DNA of 5,650 nucleotides from an uncultured Clostridia bacterium (GCA_946534455.1 CAMNCR010000098.1:1-5650), one strand, 5' to 3'. Shown: positions 1 through 5,534, numbered from the stretch's first letter. Translations and numbers: made by a program. The notes: generated by a model from the letters alone, not told the origin.

Positions 1-1
1 T

Positions 2-433
2 GAGGAAGGGTACCGGTATTCTGACAAACTTCAGTTTTATGTGATGGATCTGAAGGCTGTTTCGGAAGCGGACGAGGAGGAACGGAAACGGGGCCTGGTT
101 GAATGGGCAGAAGCGTTTTCGGCAAAGGATTGGGAACAGATTCAGAGGATTGATAATCCGGGTGTGAAGGAGGCGGCAAAGCAGATGCAGACGATTATGA
201 GCTTACCTGAACAGCGGCAGATGATCTGGAGCCGCAAGATGGCCCAGATGGATTATGATACGCAGATGGACAGCGCAAAGAAAGCAGGGCGTGCGGAAGG
301 GCGCGCGGAAGGCGTACTTGAAACGCTGGGAGGACTGGTGAAGGACGGGCTTCTGCCAGTTGCTGAAGCCGCCAGGCGCGCGAATATGTCTGTTGCGGAT
401 TTCGAAAAGGAAACCGGAATTACGACGATGTAA
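2..433 (+). CDS. Rpn-family recombination-promoting nuclease / putative transposase, C-terminal part (5' end outside window)
   Basis: The frame is open from base 2, before the first possible start (GTG at 41), so this is the 3' end of a longer gene that begins left of the window. The visible start of the protein (EEGYRYSDKLQFYVMDL) resembles the segment after the nuclease core in Rpn/PDDEXK-type proteins, where a 'Y-D-L-x-F/Y-x-x-DL' stretch is usual. The middle is charged and helical, and a GRAEGRAEG repeat follows, as is typical of the variable tails of this family. The end (PVAEAARRANMSVADFEKETGI) looks like a small helical, helix-turn-helix-like tail. Family members are related to RpnA-E, which promote RecA-independent recombination; they often occur in many copies per genome. 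The catalytic PD-(D/E)XK residues would lie upstream and cannot be checked. The family assignment is by recognition of the C-terminal pattern, so it is moderately secure; activity is unknown. Confidence 0.7.
   Translation, partial: EEGYRYSDKLQFYVMDLKAVSEADEEERKRGLVEWAEAFSAKDWEQIQRIDNPGVKEAAKQMQTIMSLPEQRQMIWSRKMAQMDYDTQMDSAKKAGRAEGRAEGVLETLGGLVKDGLLPVAEAARRANMSVADFEKETGITTM
287..310 (+). repeat. 12-bp tandem repeat encoding GRAE x2
   Basis: Two adjacent in-frame 12-mers, GGGCGTGCGGAA and GGGCGCGCGGAA, differ at one base and encode Gly-Arg-Ala-Glu twice. A third partial unit (GGCG) follows. Repeats of this kind in Rpn-like tails often vary in number between paralogues, which suggests slippage; that last point is family knowledge, not seen here. 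Confidence 0.75.
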
Positions 434-473
434 TCGGACTGTGCAGGTAAAGGGAGAAGAAGATCGATGAAGA

Positions 474-491
474 CGGCTTCGGAGGAAGCCG
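474..491. other. 7-bp hairpin after the Rpn-like gene
   Basis: CGGCTTC and GAAGCCG pair around a GGAG loop, about 40 bases after the stop codon at 431-433. No T run follows on the + strand (the next bases are A-rich), so it is not a clear intrinsic terminator. It may protect the 3' end of the mRNA or be chance in GC-rich DNA. Confidence 0.35.
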
Positions 492-503
492 GAAAAGCAG
501 AAC

Positions 504-538
504 AAAAAACCGGAACCGCGCATGACGCGGTTCCGGTT
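504..538 (-). terminator. Intrinsic terminator of the tRNA-Arg unit
   Basis: A perfect 13-bp stem (508-520 with 526-538) encloses a 5-base loop (521-525). Read on the minus strand it is followed by six T (complement of 504-509) and then more T-rich sequence. It begins 4 bases past the 3' end of tRNA-Arg. On the + strand it has no U tail, so any effect on the Rpn-like gene would be as a plain 3' stem. Confidence 0.85.
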
Positions 539-542
539 GATG

Positions 543-616
543 TACGCCTGGCAGGATTCGAACCTGTGACCTTCAGAGTCGGAGTCTGACACTCTATCCA
601 ACTGAGCTACAGGCGC
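543..616 (-). tRNA. tRNA-Arg, anticodon CCG
   Basis: The minus strand folds into a full 74-nt cloverleaf. The acceptor is GCGCCTG with CAGGCGT, the D stem is GCTC/GAGT, and the anticodon stem TCAGA/TCTGA carries the loop CTCCGAC, so the anticodon is CCG, reading CGG (Arg). The T loop is TTCGAAT. The discriminator is A73 and CCA is not encoded, so it must be added after transcription. Oddities are a G1-U72 wobble, a G10-U25 wobble and an A49/C65 mismatch at the base of the T stem. It has its own promoter and terminator, so it is a single-gene unit. Confidence 0.93.
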
Positions 617-627
617 TCAACAGGTGA

Positions 628-656
628 AGTATAGCATGGGGGAAACAAAAAGTCAA
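628..656 (-). promoter_or_regulatory. Sigma-A-type promoter for tRNA-Arg
   Basis: On the minus strand TTGACT (complement of 651-656) and TATACT (complement of 628-633) are separated by exactly 17 bases, with TGC just before the -10, an extended -10 element. The expected start is near 621, about 5 bases before the mature tRNA 5' end at 616. Confidence 0.85.
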
Positions 657-760
657 ATGTTTTTCCTGTACCTGGCCGGGAGGCGGGGCGACGCTGCGGT
701 TCACGGTGAACACAGGCTGGTCGGGTTGGCTTGCGGATGAAGAGGGGTCGAGATGAGACA

Positions 761-777
761 GCTCTGGTCGGCAGAGC
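761..777 (-). other. Short hairpin just after the HAD phosphatase stop
   Basis: GCTCTG and CAGAGC pair around a 5-base loop immediately downstream of the phosphatase stop codon. No U run follows on the minus strand, so termination here is doubtful. From here to the tRNA-Arg promoter I see no better terminator, only GC-rich sequence and a small GTTCA/TGAAC hairpin near 702-714. Confidence 0.3.
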
Positions 778-778
778 C

Positions 779-1573
779 TCAGATCAGGCCCAGATGTCGC
801 AGGGCGTTCCGGATGCCGTCGTCCTCGGGACGGTCGGTGACGAAGGCGCACTGCCGCTGCACCTCCTCCGGGGCGTTGCCCATGGCGACGCTGTGGGGCA
901 CATGGGTGAGCATGGGGAGATCGTTGGTGCTGTCGCCGAAGGCATAGCAGCTGGAGAGCGGGACATCCAGCTCCTGACGGACGCGCTCAATGCCCAGGGC
1001 CTTGGAGCAGGAGGCGGGGACGACCTCCCAGCCGGCGCCGCCCCGGTCGATGGCCTCATAGGGGTAGCCCGCTTCCCGGAGAGCGGAGATCATGCGCCGG
1101 ATCGGGTCGGGGGATTCGGAGAAGGTGAACATCTTCACGGCGCGGAAGTCCGGATCGCCCGGACGGATTTCCCGGGAAATGCCCACGTTATCTGAAAAGG
1201 CGCGGAAGTGGCGGATGACCGGATAGGGCACGCCCTGGGGATCGAAGTACATGGCGGTGTCGCACTCATAGACGGCGGGGATGCCGCAGCGGTTGATGAT
1301 CTCCCGGATGCGGAAGGAGTCCTCCGGCGCGTATTCCAGCGCCTGCAGGGTGCGGCCCTGGCAGAGGATGCGGGTGCCGCAGCCGAGAATCATGCCGTCC
1401 AGGGGAAGCGAATCCAGCCGGGGATCCAGATTGCAGAGGGTGCGCCCGGTGTTGAGAAAGATCCGGCATCCGTTGTCCCGGGCAGCCTGCAGGGCGGGCT
1501 GAACCGAGGCGGGCAGCAGATGGTGATCGTCGAACAGGGTGCCGTCGATATCAAAAAACAGGAGACGGATCAT
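779..1573 (-). CDS. Cof-type HAD-IIB family phosphatase
   Basis: A 264-residue soluble hydrolase of the haloacid dehalogenase superfamily, the usual length for Cof/YidA-like enzymes, which dephosphorylate sugar phosphates or cofactors such as FMN and pyridoxal phosphate. All four motifs are present: DIDGTL at 8-13 (Asp8 nucleophile, Asp10 acid/base), NTGR at 41-44 (Thr42), Lys191 in SKALGI, and GDSTND at 213-218 (Mg-binding Asp214, Asp218), followed by MGNA at 231-234. The region between motifs II and III, about 80-185, is the C2B cap that sets substrate choice. The start at 1573 is chosen because motif I must sit near the N terminus and because GGAAAGAGG lies 9 bases upstream. The frame stays open 70 codons further up, but that extension has low-complexity, Arg-rich composition with no family match. 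The substrate cannot be told from sequence. It stands alone, divergent from the symporter and followed by tRNA-Arg. Confidence 0.92.
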   Translation of the reverse strand: MIRLLFFDIDGTLFDDHHLLPASVQPALQAARDNGCRIFLNTGRTLCNLDPRLDSLPLDGMILGCGTRILCQGRTLQALEYAPEDSFRIREIINRCGIPAVYECDTAMYFDPQGVPYPVIRHFRAFSDNVGISREIRPGDPDFRAVKMFTFSESPDPIRRMISALREAGYPYEAIDRGGAGWEVVPASCSKALGIERVRQELDVPLSSCYAFGDSTNDLPMLTHVPHSVAMGNAPEEVQRQCAFVTDRPEDDGIRNALRHLGLI

Positions 1574-1787
1574 GCAGGATGCCTCTTTCCTTCCGTTGGG
1601 GGAGAGCGAATATTTCGCCTGGGGAATGTGTTCGCAGCGGGCGTGAGCTCGGGCCGATACCGCGGAACGCAAGCGTCGCGTATGTGGGCTCAGGCCAATG
1701 CCGCCGGAGGGCGTGCGCCGCAGGCGGGGAACAGTATAAACGAAAAGAGCGGAAAAGGGAAGGGCTGTTCTTTTCGTGTTCAACGGC
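1574..1787 (-). other. Left half of divergent spacer: leader of the HAD phosphatase
   Basis: This 214-base stretch holds no gene I can support. On the minus strand the best -10 is TATACT (complement of 1733-1738), but no good -35 lies 16-18 bases above it; the DNA there is C/T-rich. If used, it gives a leader of roughly 150 bases. The leader is GC-rich with several possible small stems, but I recognise no riboswitch class in it. Confidence 0.4.
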
Positions 1788-1816
1788 TTGACGATGGAAA
1801 CGGTTCGTGGTAGGTT
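1788..1816 (+). promoter_or_regulatory. Promoter of the T-box / symporter unit
   Basis: TTGACG (1788-1793) and TAGGTT (1811-1816) are 17 bases apart. The -10 is weak (three of six consensus bases) but is preceded by TGG, an extended -10 element that can compensate. Transcription would start near 1822-1824, directly at the foot of T-box stem I, which supports the call. Confidence 0.6.
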
Positions 1817-1819
1817 ATG

Positions 1820-2089
1820 GGCAGCGATGAAGGAGACACAGTAACATCCCGGGTTTCCCGTACAGAGAGCCGCCGGAAGGTGCGAGGCGGCCGGTGCCGG
1901 AATGTGAATTACCCTCCGGAGCGGCGAGCAGAATCCGCCCAGCGGGCGGCAGTAGGCGAGCCGGGTTCGCCCGTTACAGCGAGCGGGATCTGTCAGGATC
2001 CCTGAGGCTGCTCCGCAGGAGCGGCGAATTGAGGTGGTACCGCGGCTTTCGCCCTCAGCATCCGTATGGATGCTGAGGCTTTTTCTTTT
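1820..2089 (+). promoter_or_regulatory. T-box riboswitch (leader of the symporter gene)
   Basis: The leader senses the charging state of one tRNA and sets read-through into the symporter gene. Stem I is visible. A GATGA/GGAG foot (1826-1835) pairs with CTCC (1914-1917) in front of a GGAGC kink-turn-like strand. The AGTA loop-E strand (1840-1843) lies opposite GAA (1906-1908), and ACAT/ATGT (1844-1847, 1902-1905) close above it. The conserved AGAGAG bulge (1864-1869) and apical GGAAGGTGCGA sit on a CCGCC/GGCGG stem. Further stems are at 1935-1949, 1985-2002 and 2007-2025. The T-box sequence at 2031-2044 (GAGGTGGTACCGCG) gives an antiterminator: GAGG/CCTC, the 7-base bulge TGGTACC, then GCG/CGC. 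The TGGT bulge pairs with tRNA ACCA, so the tRNA needs A73. The specifier is TAC, TTA or ATT, not resolved by eye. Confidence 0.93.
2053..2089 (+). terminator. T-box-controlled intrinsic terminator
   Basis: An 11-bp stem (2053-2063 with 2068-2078) around GTAT is followed by a U-rich tail (2080-2089, TTTTTCTTTT). Its left arm shares CCTC (2053-2056) with the antiterminator, so the two folds exclude each other: uncharged tRNA favours read-through, charged tRNA termination. Confidence 0.92.
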
Positions 2090-2143
2090 CGGAGGAGGGC
2101 CGCCTCAGGGACTGGATTTTCATCAGAGAAAGGAAGCGGTTTC

Positions 2144-3691
2144 ATGGATCTGGTCATCAAACTCGGCATGCTGGTGGTTTTCTTCGGTGTGATGGTGGGC
2201 GTCGGGCTGTACTGCCGCCGCCACGCGACCAATGTGGACGGCTTCGTACTCGGCGGGCGCAATGTGGGACCGTGGCTGACCGCCTTCGCCTACGGCACGT
2301 CCTATTTCTCCGCGGTGGTGTTCGTGGGATACGCGGGACAGTTTGGCTGGAAGTACGGCATCGCCTCCACCTGGATCGGCATTGCCAACGCCCTGCTGGG
2401 CTCCCTGCTGGCCTGGGCGGTGCTGGGGCGCAGAACCCGCATCATGACGCAGCATCTGCAGTCCAACACGATGCCGCAGTTCTTCGAGACCCGGTTTGAC
2501 TCCAAGGGGCTGAAGGTGGTGGCCTCGGCAATCATCTTCATCTTCCTGATTCCCTATACCGCTTCCCTGTACAACGGCCTGAGCCGGCTGTTCGAGATGG
2601 CCTTCCATGTGGACTACGCGGTCTGCGTGATCATCATGGCGGTGCTGACGGCGGTGTACGTCATCGCGGGCGGATACATGGCCACGGCGGTCAACGACTT
2701 CATTCAGGGACTGATCATGCTGGTGGGCATCGTGGCGATCATCGCGGCGGTGCTGGGAAGCCGGGGCGGCTTTATGGCCTCGCTCAATCAGCTGGCCAGC
2801 GTTTCCGATCCGGCGGTTTCCGAGACGCCCGGAATCTTCAATTCCTTCTTCGGACCGGATCCGCTGAACCTGCTGGGCGTAATGATCCTGACCTCCCTGG
2901 GCACCTGGGGCCTGCCCCAGATGGTGCAGAAGTTCTACGCCATCAAGAGCGAGAAATCCATCACCAAGGGCATGATCGTTTCCACCTTCTTCGCGACGAT
3001 CATCGCAGGCGGGTGCTACTTCCTGGGCGGCTTCGGCCGGCTGTTCGGGGATCAGGTGGACGTGGCCACGGCGGGCTTTGACGCGATCATTCCGGCGATG
3101 CTGTCCAACCTGTCCCCCTTCCTGATTGCGGTGGTGGTGATCCTGGTGCTCAGCGCCTCGATGTCCACGCTGTCCTCCCTGGTGCTGACCTCCTCCTCCA
3201 CGCTGACGCTGGACTTCCTGAAGCCGGCGATGAAGAAGGAGATGGATGAGAAAAAGCAGCTGAGCATCATGCGGATTCTGATCGCGGTGTTCATCGCGAT
3301 TTCCGCGGTGATCGCGATTTTCCAGTATCGCTCCGGCAGCGCGTTCATCGCGCAGATGATGGGCATCTCCTGGGGCGCGCTGGCGGGCGCGTTCCTGGCG
3401 CCGTTCCTGTACGGGCTGTACTGGAAGCGGACGACGAAGGCGGGCTGCGTGGTGAGCTTCGTATTCTCGACGGTGGTGATGATTCTGAACATTCTGGTGC
3501 GCGGCTCCTTCCCGGCGATCCTGCAGAGCCCGATCAACGCCGGCGCGTTCTGCATGCTGGCGGGGCTGGTGCTGGTGCCGCTGGTCAGCCTGGTGACTCC
3601 CTCTCCGGACCGGAAAAAGGTGGACGACATCTTCTCCTGCTATGACCGGAAGGTGGTCGTGCGGGCGAGGGATTCCATCGAGACGGAATAA
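2144..3691 (+). CDS. Sodium:solute symporter (SSS/PutP-like family)
   Basis: A 515-residue inner-membrane transporter that should couple Na+ entry to uptake of an organic solute, in the LeuT-fold SSS family with PutP and PanF. About 13 membrane helices are visible, near residues 4-24, 45-65, 76-95, 122-145, 158-183, 187-205, 242-260, 276-300, 325-350, 375-394, 401-427, 433-453 and 467-486, with a short charged C-terminal tail. ASMST at 338-342 in helix 9 matches the PutP segment A-V-M-S-T that forms the Na2 sodium site, and helix 2 has the usual small/polar AYGTSYFSA (49-57). The start at 2144 is preceded by AAAGGAAG about 8 bases upstream. An upstream in-frame ATG at 2066 lies inside the T-box terminator loop and is rejected. 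The T-box suggests an amino acid or related substrate, but the true substrate is not readable from sequence. The gene appears monocistronic, ending at a strong hairpin. Confidence 0.93.
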   Translation: MDLVIKLGMLVVFFGVMVGVGLYCRRHATNVDGFVLGGRNVGPWLTAFAYGTSYFSAVVFVGYAGQFGWKYGIASTWIGIANALLGSLLAWAVLGRRTRIMTQHLQSNTMPQFFETRFDSKGLKVVASAIIFIFLIPYTASLYNGLSRLFEMAFHVDYAVCVIIMAVLTAVYVIAGGYMATAVNDFIQGLIMLVGIVAIIAAVLGSRGGFMASLNQLASVSDPAVSETPGIFNSFFGPDPLNLLGVMILTSLGTWGLPQMVQKFYAIKSEKSITKGMIVSTFFATIIAGGCYFLGGFGRLFGDQVDVATAGFDAIIPAMLSNLSPFLIAVVVILVLSASMSTLSSLVLTSSSTLTLDFLKPAMKKEMDEKKQLSIMRILIAVFIAISAVIAIFQYRSGSAFIAQMMGISWGALAGAFLAPFLYGLYWKRTTKAGCVVSFVFSTVVMILNILVRGSFPAILQSPINAGAFCMLAGLVLVPLVSLVTPSPDRKKVDDIFSCYDRKVVVRARDSIETE

Positions 3692-3718
3692 GCCCGGAGA
3701 TGAGCAAATGAAACCAAA

Positions 3719-3756
3719 GGAAGGATCCGCCGCGAAAAAAAGCGGCGGATCCTTCC
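3719..3756 (+). terminator. Strong 15-bp hairpin after the symporter (probable 3' end)
   Basis: A perfect 15-bp stem (3719-3733 with 3742-3756) encloses the loop GAAAAAAA. It starts 27 bases after the symporter stop. No U run follows on the + strand (the next bases are CTCCTCGGG), so it lacks the usual intrinsic-terminator tail and may act as an mRNA-stabilising or Rho-independent but atypical end. Confidence 0.55.
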
Positions 3757-3834
3757 CTCCTCGGGAGCAGGGAGGATGGTGAATCCGGCGGGAAAGCGGC
3801 CAAAATTCCCTTTGATTTTTTCGGGGAAAACCCC

Positions 3835-3863
3835 TTGCTTTTTCGAAGGCTGTGTGATAATAT
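3835..3863 (+). promoter_or_regulatory. Sigma-A-type promoter for tRNA-Thr
   Basis: TTGCTT (3835-3840) and TAATAT (3858-3863) are exactly 17 bases apart, with TGA before the -10, an extended -10. The start is expected near 3870, leaving about an 18-base 5' leader to be trimmed by RNase P. A GGGG-AAAA-CCCC mini-hairpin (3823-3834) abuts the -35. Confidence 0.8.
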
Positions 3864-3887
3864 AGCGACGTTGTCGAAAGACAGCAC

Positions 3888-3963
<76 letters not shown>

Positions 3964-3967
3964 GAAG

Positions 3968-4010
3968 CCCGGAGGACGTTGTATCAATGGTCTCCGGGTT
4001 TTCTTTTTTT
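3968..4010 (+). terminator. Intrinsic terminator of tRNA-Thr
   Basis: CCCGGAG (3968-3974) pairs with CTCCGGG (3992-3998), with two more pairs (AC/GT) beyond a one-base bulge, and a long loop. It is followed by TTTTCTTTTTTT (3999-4010). It starts 5 bases after the tRNA CCA end and separates the tRNA from the frr promoter. Confidence 0.88.
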
Positions 4011-4013
4011 CTG

Positions 4014-4042
4014 TTGTCAAAGAGGGGTAAAGACGATATAAT
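4014..4042 (+). promoter_or_regulatory. Consensus sigma-A promoter for frr (-uppS-cdsA)
   Basis: TTGTCA (4014-4019) and a perfect TATAAT (4037-4042) are 17 bases apart, placed directly after the tRNA-Thr terminator. Transcription should start near 4049, about 33 bases before the frr start codon. This makes frr the first gene of its transcript. Confidence 0.88.
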
Positions 4043-4081
4043 ATGGGCAACAAATCGACGAGACAGATGGAGGGAAATGAG

Positions 4082-4639
4082 ATGCTGCAAGACGTTCTGG
4101 ATACGGCAAAGGAAAAAATGAAGAAGTCCTGCGATGTGTACGAGCGGGAAATGATGAACGTGCGCGCGGGCCGGGCCAATCCGAAGCTGCTGGACCGGAT
4201 CATGGTGGACTATTACGGGACGCCGACGCCGATTCCGCAGATCGGCAACGTATCTTCCCCCGAACCGCGGATGCTGATTATCGCGCCGTGGGAAGCGAAG
4301 CTGATTCCCCAGGTGGAAAAAGCCATTCAGAAGAGCGACCTGGGCCTGAACCCCTCCAACGACGGAAAGGTGATCCGGCTGATTTTCCCGGAGCTGAATG
4401 AAGAGCGCCGCCGGGATCTGACCAAGCTGGCCGCCAAGAGCGCGGAGGAGACCAAGGTGGCGATCCGCTCCATCCGGCGGGACGCGATTGAGCAGATCAA
4501 GAAGCTGAAGAAGAACAGCGAGATCACCGAGGACGATCAGCACGAGGCTGAGGACGATATGCAGAAGATCACGGACAAGGCGATCAAGGACGTGGACGCG
4601 ATCTATGCACGGAAGGAAAAGGAAATTATGGAGGTATAA
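4082..4639 (+). CDS. frr: Ribosome recycling factor (RRF)
   Basis: A 185-residue protein, the same length as the typical bacterial factor, that with EF-G splits the post-termination ribosome in the cytoplasm. The family blocks are clear: VRAGRANPKLLDRI at 27-40, the YYGTPTPIPQIGN segment of domain II at 44-56, PEPRMLIIAPW at 60-70, and LNEERRRDLTK at 105-115. IRSIRRDA at 128-135 places Arg132 at the position that is functionally critical in the E. coli protein. N- and C-terminal helices form the three-helix domain I. The start at 4082 follows GGAGGG at 4069-4074 by 7 bases and gives the canonical length. Upstream in-frame ATGs at 4043 (inside the -10 box) and 4067 (touching the Shine-Dalgarno) are rejected. 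pyrH, its usual upstream neighbour, is not here; uppS follows. Confidence 0.97.
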   Translation: MLQDVLDTAKEKMKKSCDVYEREMMNVRAGRANPKLLDRIMVDYYGTPTPIPQIGNVSSPEPRMLIIAPWEAKLIPQVEKAIQKSDLGLNPSNDGKVIRLIFPELNEERRRDLTKLAAKSAEETKVAIRSIRRDAIEQIKKLKKNSEITEDDQHEAEDDMQKITDKAIKDVDAIYARKEKEIMEV

Positions 4640-4651
4640 GGGGAGGACAGA

Positions 4652-4690
4652 ATGTTTTTTGGAACAGACCTCCTTCGGACAGAAATATGA
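4652..4690 (+). other. Candidate 12-residue leader ORF between frr and uppS
   Basis: ATG at 4652 is preceded by GGGGAGGA (4640-4647) at good spacing, right after the frr stop, and the frame reads MFFGTDLLRTEI then TGA. The stop overlaps a second ATG (ATGA at 4687-4690) that opens a 27-codon frame (MTQNPPFGG...) running into the uppS start in another frame. A hairpin with a short U run lies just after. The GGAGG of its ribosome site can pair with CCTCC at 4669-4673. No homology is claimed; it may be chance, or a translation-coupled leader affecting uppS. Confidence 0.25.
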
Positions 4691-4695
4691 CGCAG

Positions 4696-4717
4696 AACCC
4701 GCCCTTTGGCGGGTTTT
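4696..4717 (+). terminator. Weak attenuator-like hairpin before uppS
   Basis: AACCCGCC (4696-4703) and GGCGGGTT (4708-4715) pair perfectly around CTTT, followed by only two more T (TTTT in total at 4714-4717) and then GG. The short U run suggests partial termination or pausing at most, which would lower uppS relative to frr. It could also be a processing or stability element. Confidence 0.45.
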
Positions 4718-4742
4718 GGCGCTATCAGGGAAAGGACAGGAT

Positions 4743-5501
4743 ATGGAAGCAAGGACGGCACTGCGGCTGATGCGGCAGGCGGGCAGGCCTGAACGGGAAT
4801 CCGGCGGGCTGCCCCGGCACGTAGCCATCATCATGGACGGGAACGGACGCTGGGCGAAGAAGCACCGGCTGAGCGTCTCCCGGGGGCACCGGCAGGGAAC
4901 GGAAACCCTGCGGGAGATCATCCGGCACACGGACGATCTGGGCATCGAGTGCCTGAGCCTGTATGCCTTTTCGACGGAAAACTGGAGCCGCTCCGACGAG
5001 GAAGTGGCGGCGCTGATGCAGCTGATTCTGGACTTCTTTGCCTCCGAAATTGATGAGCTGGATGAAAAGGGCGTGCGCATCCTGATTCTGGGAGAAAAGG
5101 GCCGGCTGCCGGAGGCGCAGCGCCGGGTGCTGCTGGAGGCGGAGGAGCGGACGCGGGAGAACACGGGGCTGCGGCTGAACATCGCCATCAACTACGGCGG
5201 GCGCGCGGAGCTGGCGCGGGCGGCGCGGGAGCTGGCGGAGGAGGTTCAGGCCGGGCGGCTGAAGCCCGAGGAGATCACGGAGGCGGCGCTCGGGGAGCAT
5301 CTGTACACCCGGGGACAGCCGGACGTGGATCTGCTGATCCGGACGAGCGGAGAGATGCGGCTGAGCAACTTCCTGCTGTACCAGTGCGCCTACGCGGAAT
5401 TTGTGTTCCCGGAAACGCTGTGGCCGGATTTCACGGTGGAGCAGTATGATAAGGCGCTGCAGGCGTTTGGAAAACGGGAAAGAAGGTACGGAGGAAGATA
5501 G
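4743..5501 (+). CDS. uppS: Isoprenyl transferase (undecaprenyl diphosphate synthase family)
   Basis: A 252-residue cis-prenyltransferase that extends farnesyl diphosphate with isopentenyl diphosphate to make undecaprenyl diphosphate, the lipid carrier for peptidoglycan and other wall polymers; it acts at the inner face of the membrane. The motifs are clear: HVAIIMDGNGRWA at 26-38, with Asp32 equivalent to the catalytic Asp26 of E. coli; GHRQG at 48-52; AFSTENW at 75-81 with Arg83; INYGGRAEL; and RTSGEMRLSNFLLYQ at 200-214, with Arg200, Glu204, Arg206 and Ser208 in the diphosphate-binding site. YQ replaces the more common WQ at the end. The start at 4743 has AAAGGA 6 bases upstream; the frame is open further up into frr, but that part has no family match. 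The roughly 20 residues before HVAIIM are poorly conserved. It sits 103 bases after frr and is followed by cdsA. Confidence 0.96.
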   Translation: MEARTALRLMRQAGRPERESGGLPRHVAIIMDGNGRWAKKHRLSVSRGHRQGTETLREIIRHTDDLGIECLSLYAFSTENWSRSDEEVAALMQLILDFFASEIDELDEKGVRILILGEKGRLPEAQRRVLLEAEERTRENTGLRLNIAINYGGRAELARAARELAEEVQAGRLKPEEITEAALGEHLYTRGQPDVDLLIRTSGEMRLSNFLLYQCAYAEFVFPETLWPDFTVEQYDKALQAFGKRERRYGGR

Positions 5502-5507
5502 GGGGAG

Positions 5508-5534
5508 AAGGGGGGCTTTCCGATCGCCCCCCTT
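5508..5534 (+). other. G-tract/C-tract hairpin between uppS and cdsA
   Basis: AAGGGGGGC (5508-5516) pairs with GCCCCCCTT (5526-5534) around a 9-base loop. A second CCCCCTT copy at 5538-5544 could compete for the same G tract. No U run follows directly, so it is more likely a pausing, stability or processing element than a full terminator. Confidence 0.45.

Noticed and set aside
203..601. 132-codon minus-strand frame crossing the tRNA-Arg and the Rpn-like gene
   Set aside because: It runs through a tRNA, a terminator and the antisense of a real gene.
731..1195. 154-codon plus-strand frame, and a further 201-codon frame at 1208-1813
   Set aside because: Both lie antisense to the HAD phosphatase, whose motifs are intact; they are Gly/Ala-rich shadows.
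1817..2076. Small plus-strand frames (60-62 codons) in the divergent spacer
   Set aside because: They overlap the structured T-box leader and have no ribosome site or recognisable product.
2066..2143. Upstream ATG at 2066 as the symporter start
   Set aside because: It lies inside the loop of the T-box terminator with no ribosome site; the added 26 residues are polar and unlike SSS N termini.
3823..3840. GGGG-AAAA-CCCC followed by TTGCTTTTT as a terminator
   Set aside because: Only four base pairs, and the T-rich part is better explained as the -35 box of the tRNA-Thr promoter.
4043..4081. Upstream ATG at 4043 as the frr start
   Set aside because: It overlaps the -10 box, so it would precede the transcript start; 4082 gives the canonical 185 residues and a good Shine-Dalgarno.
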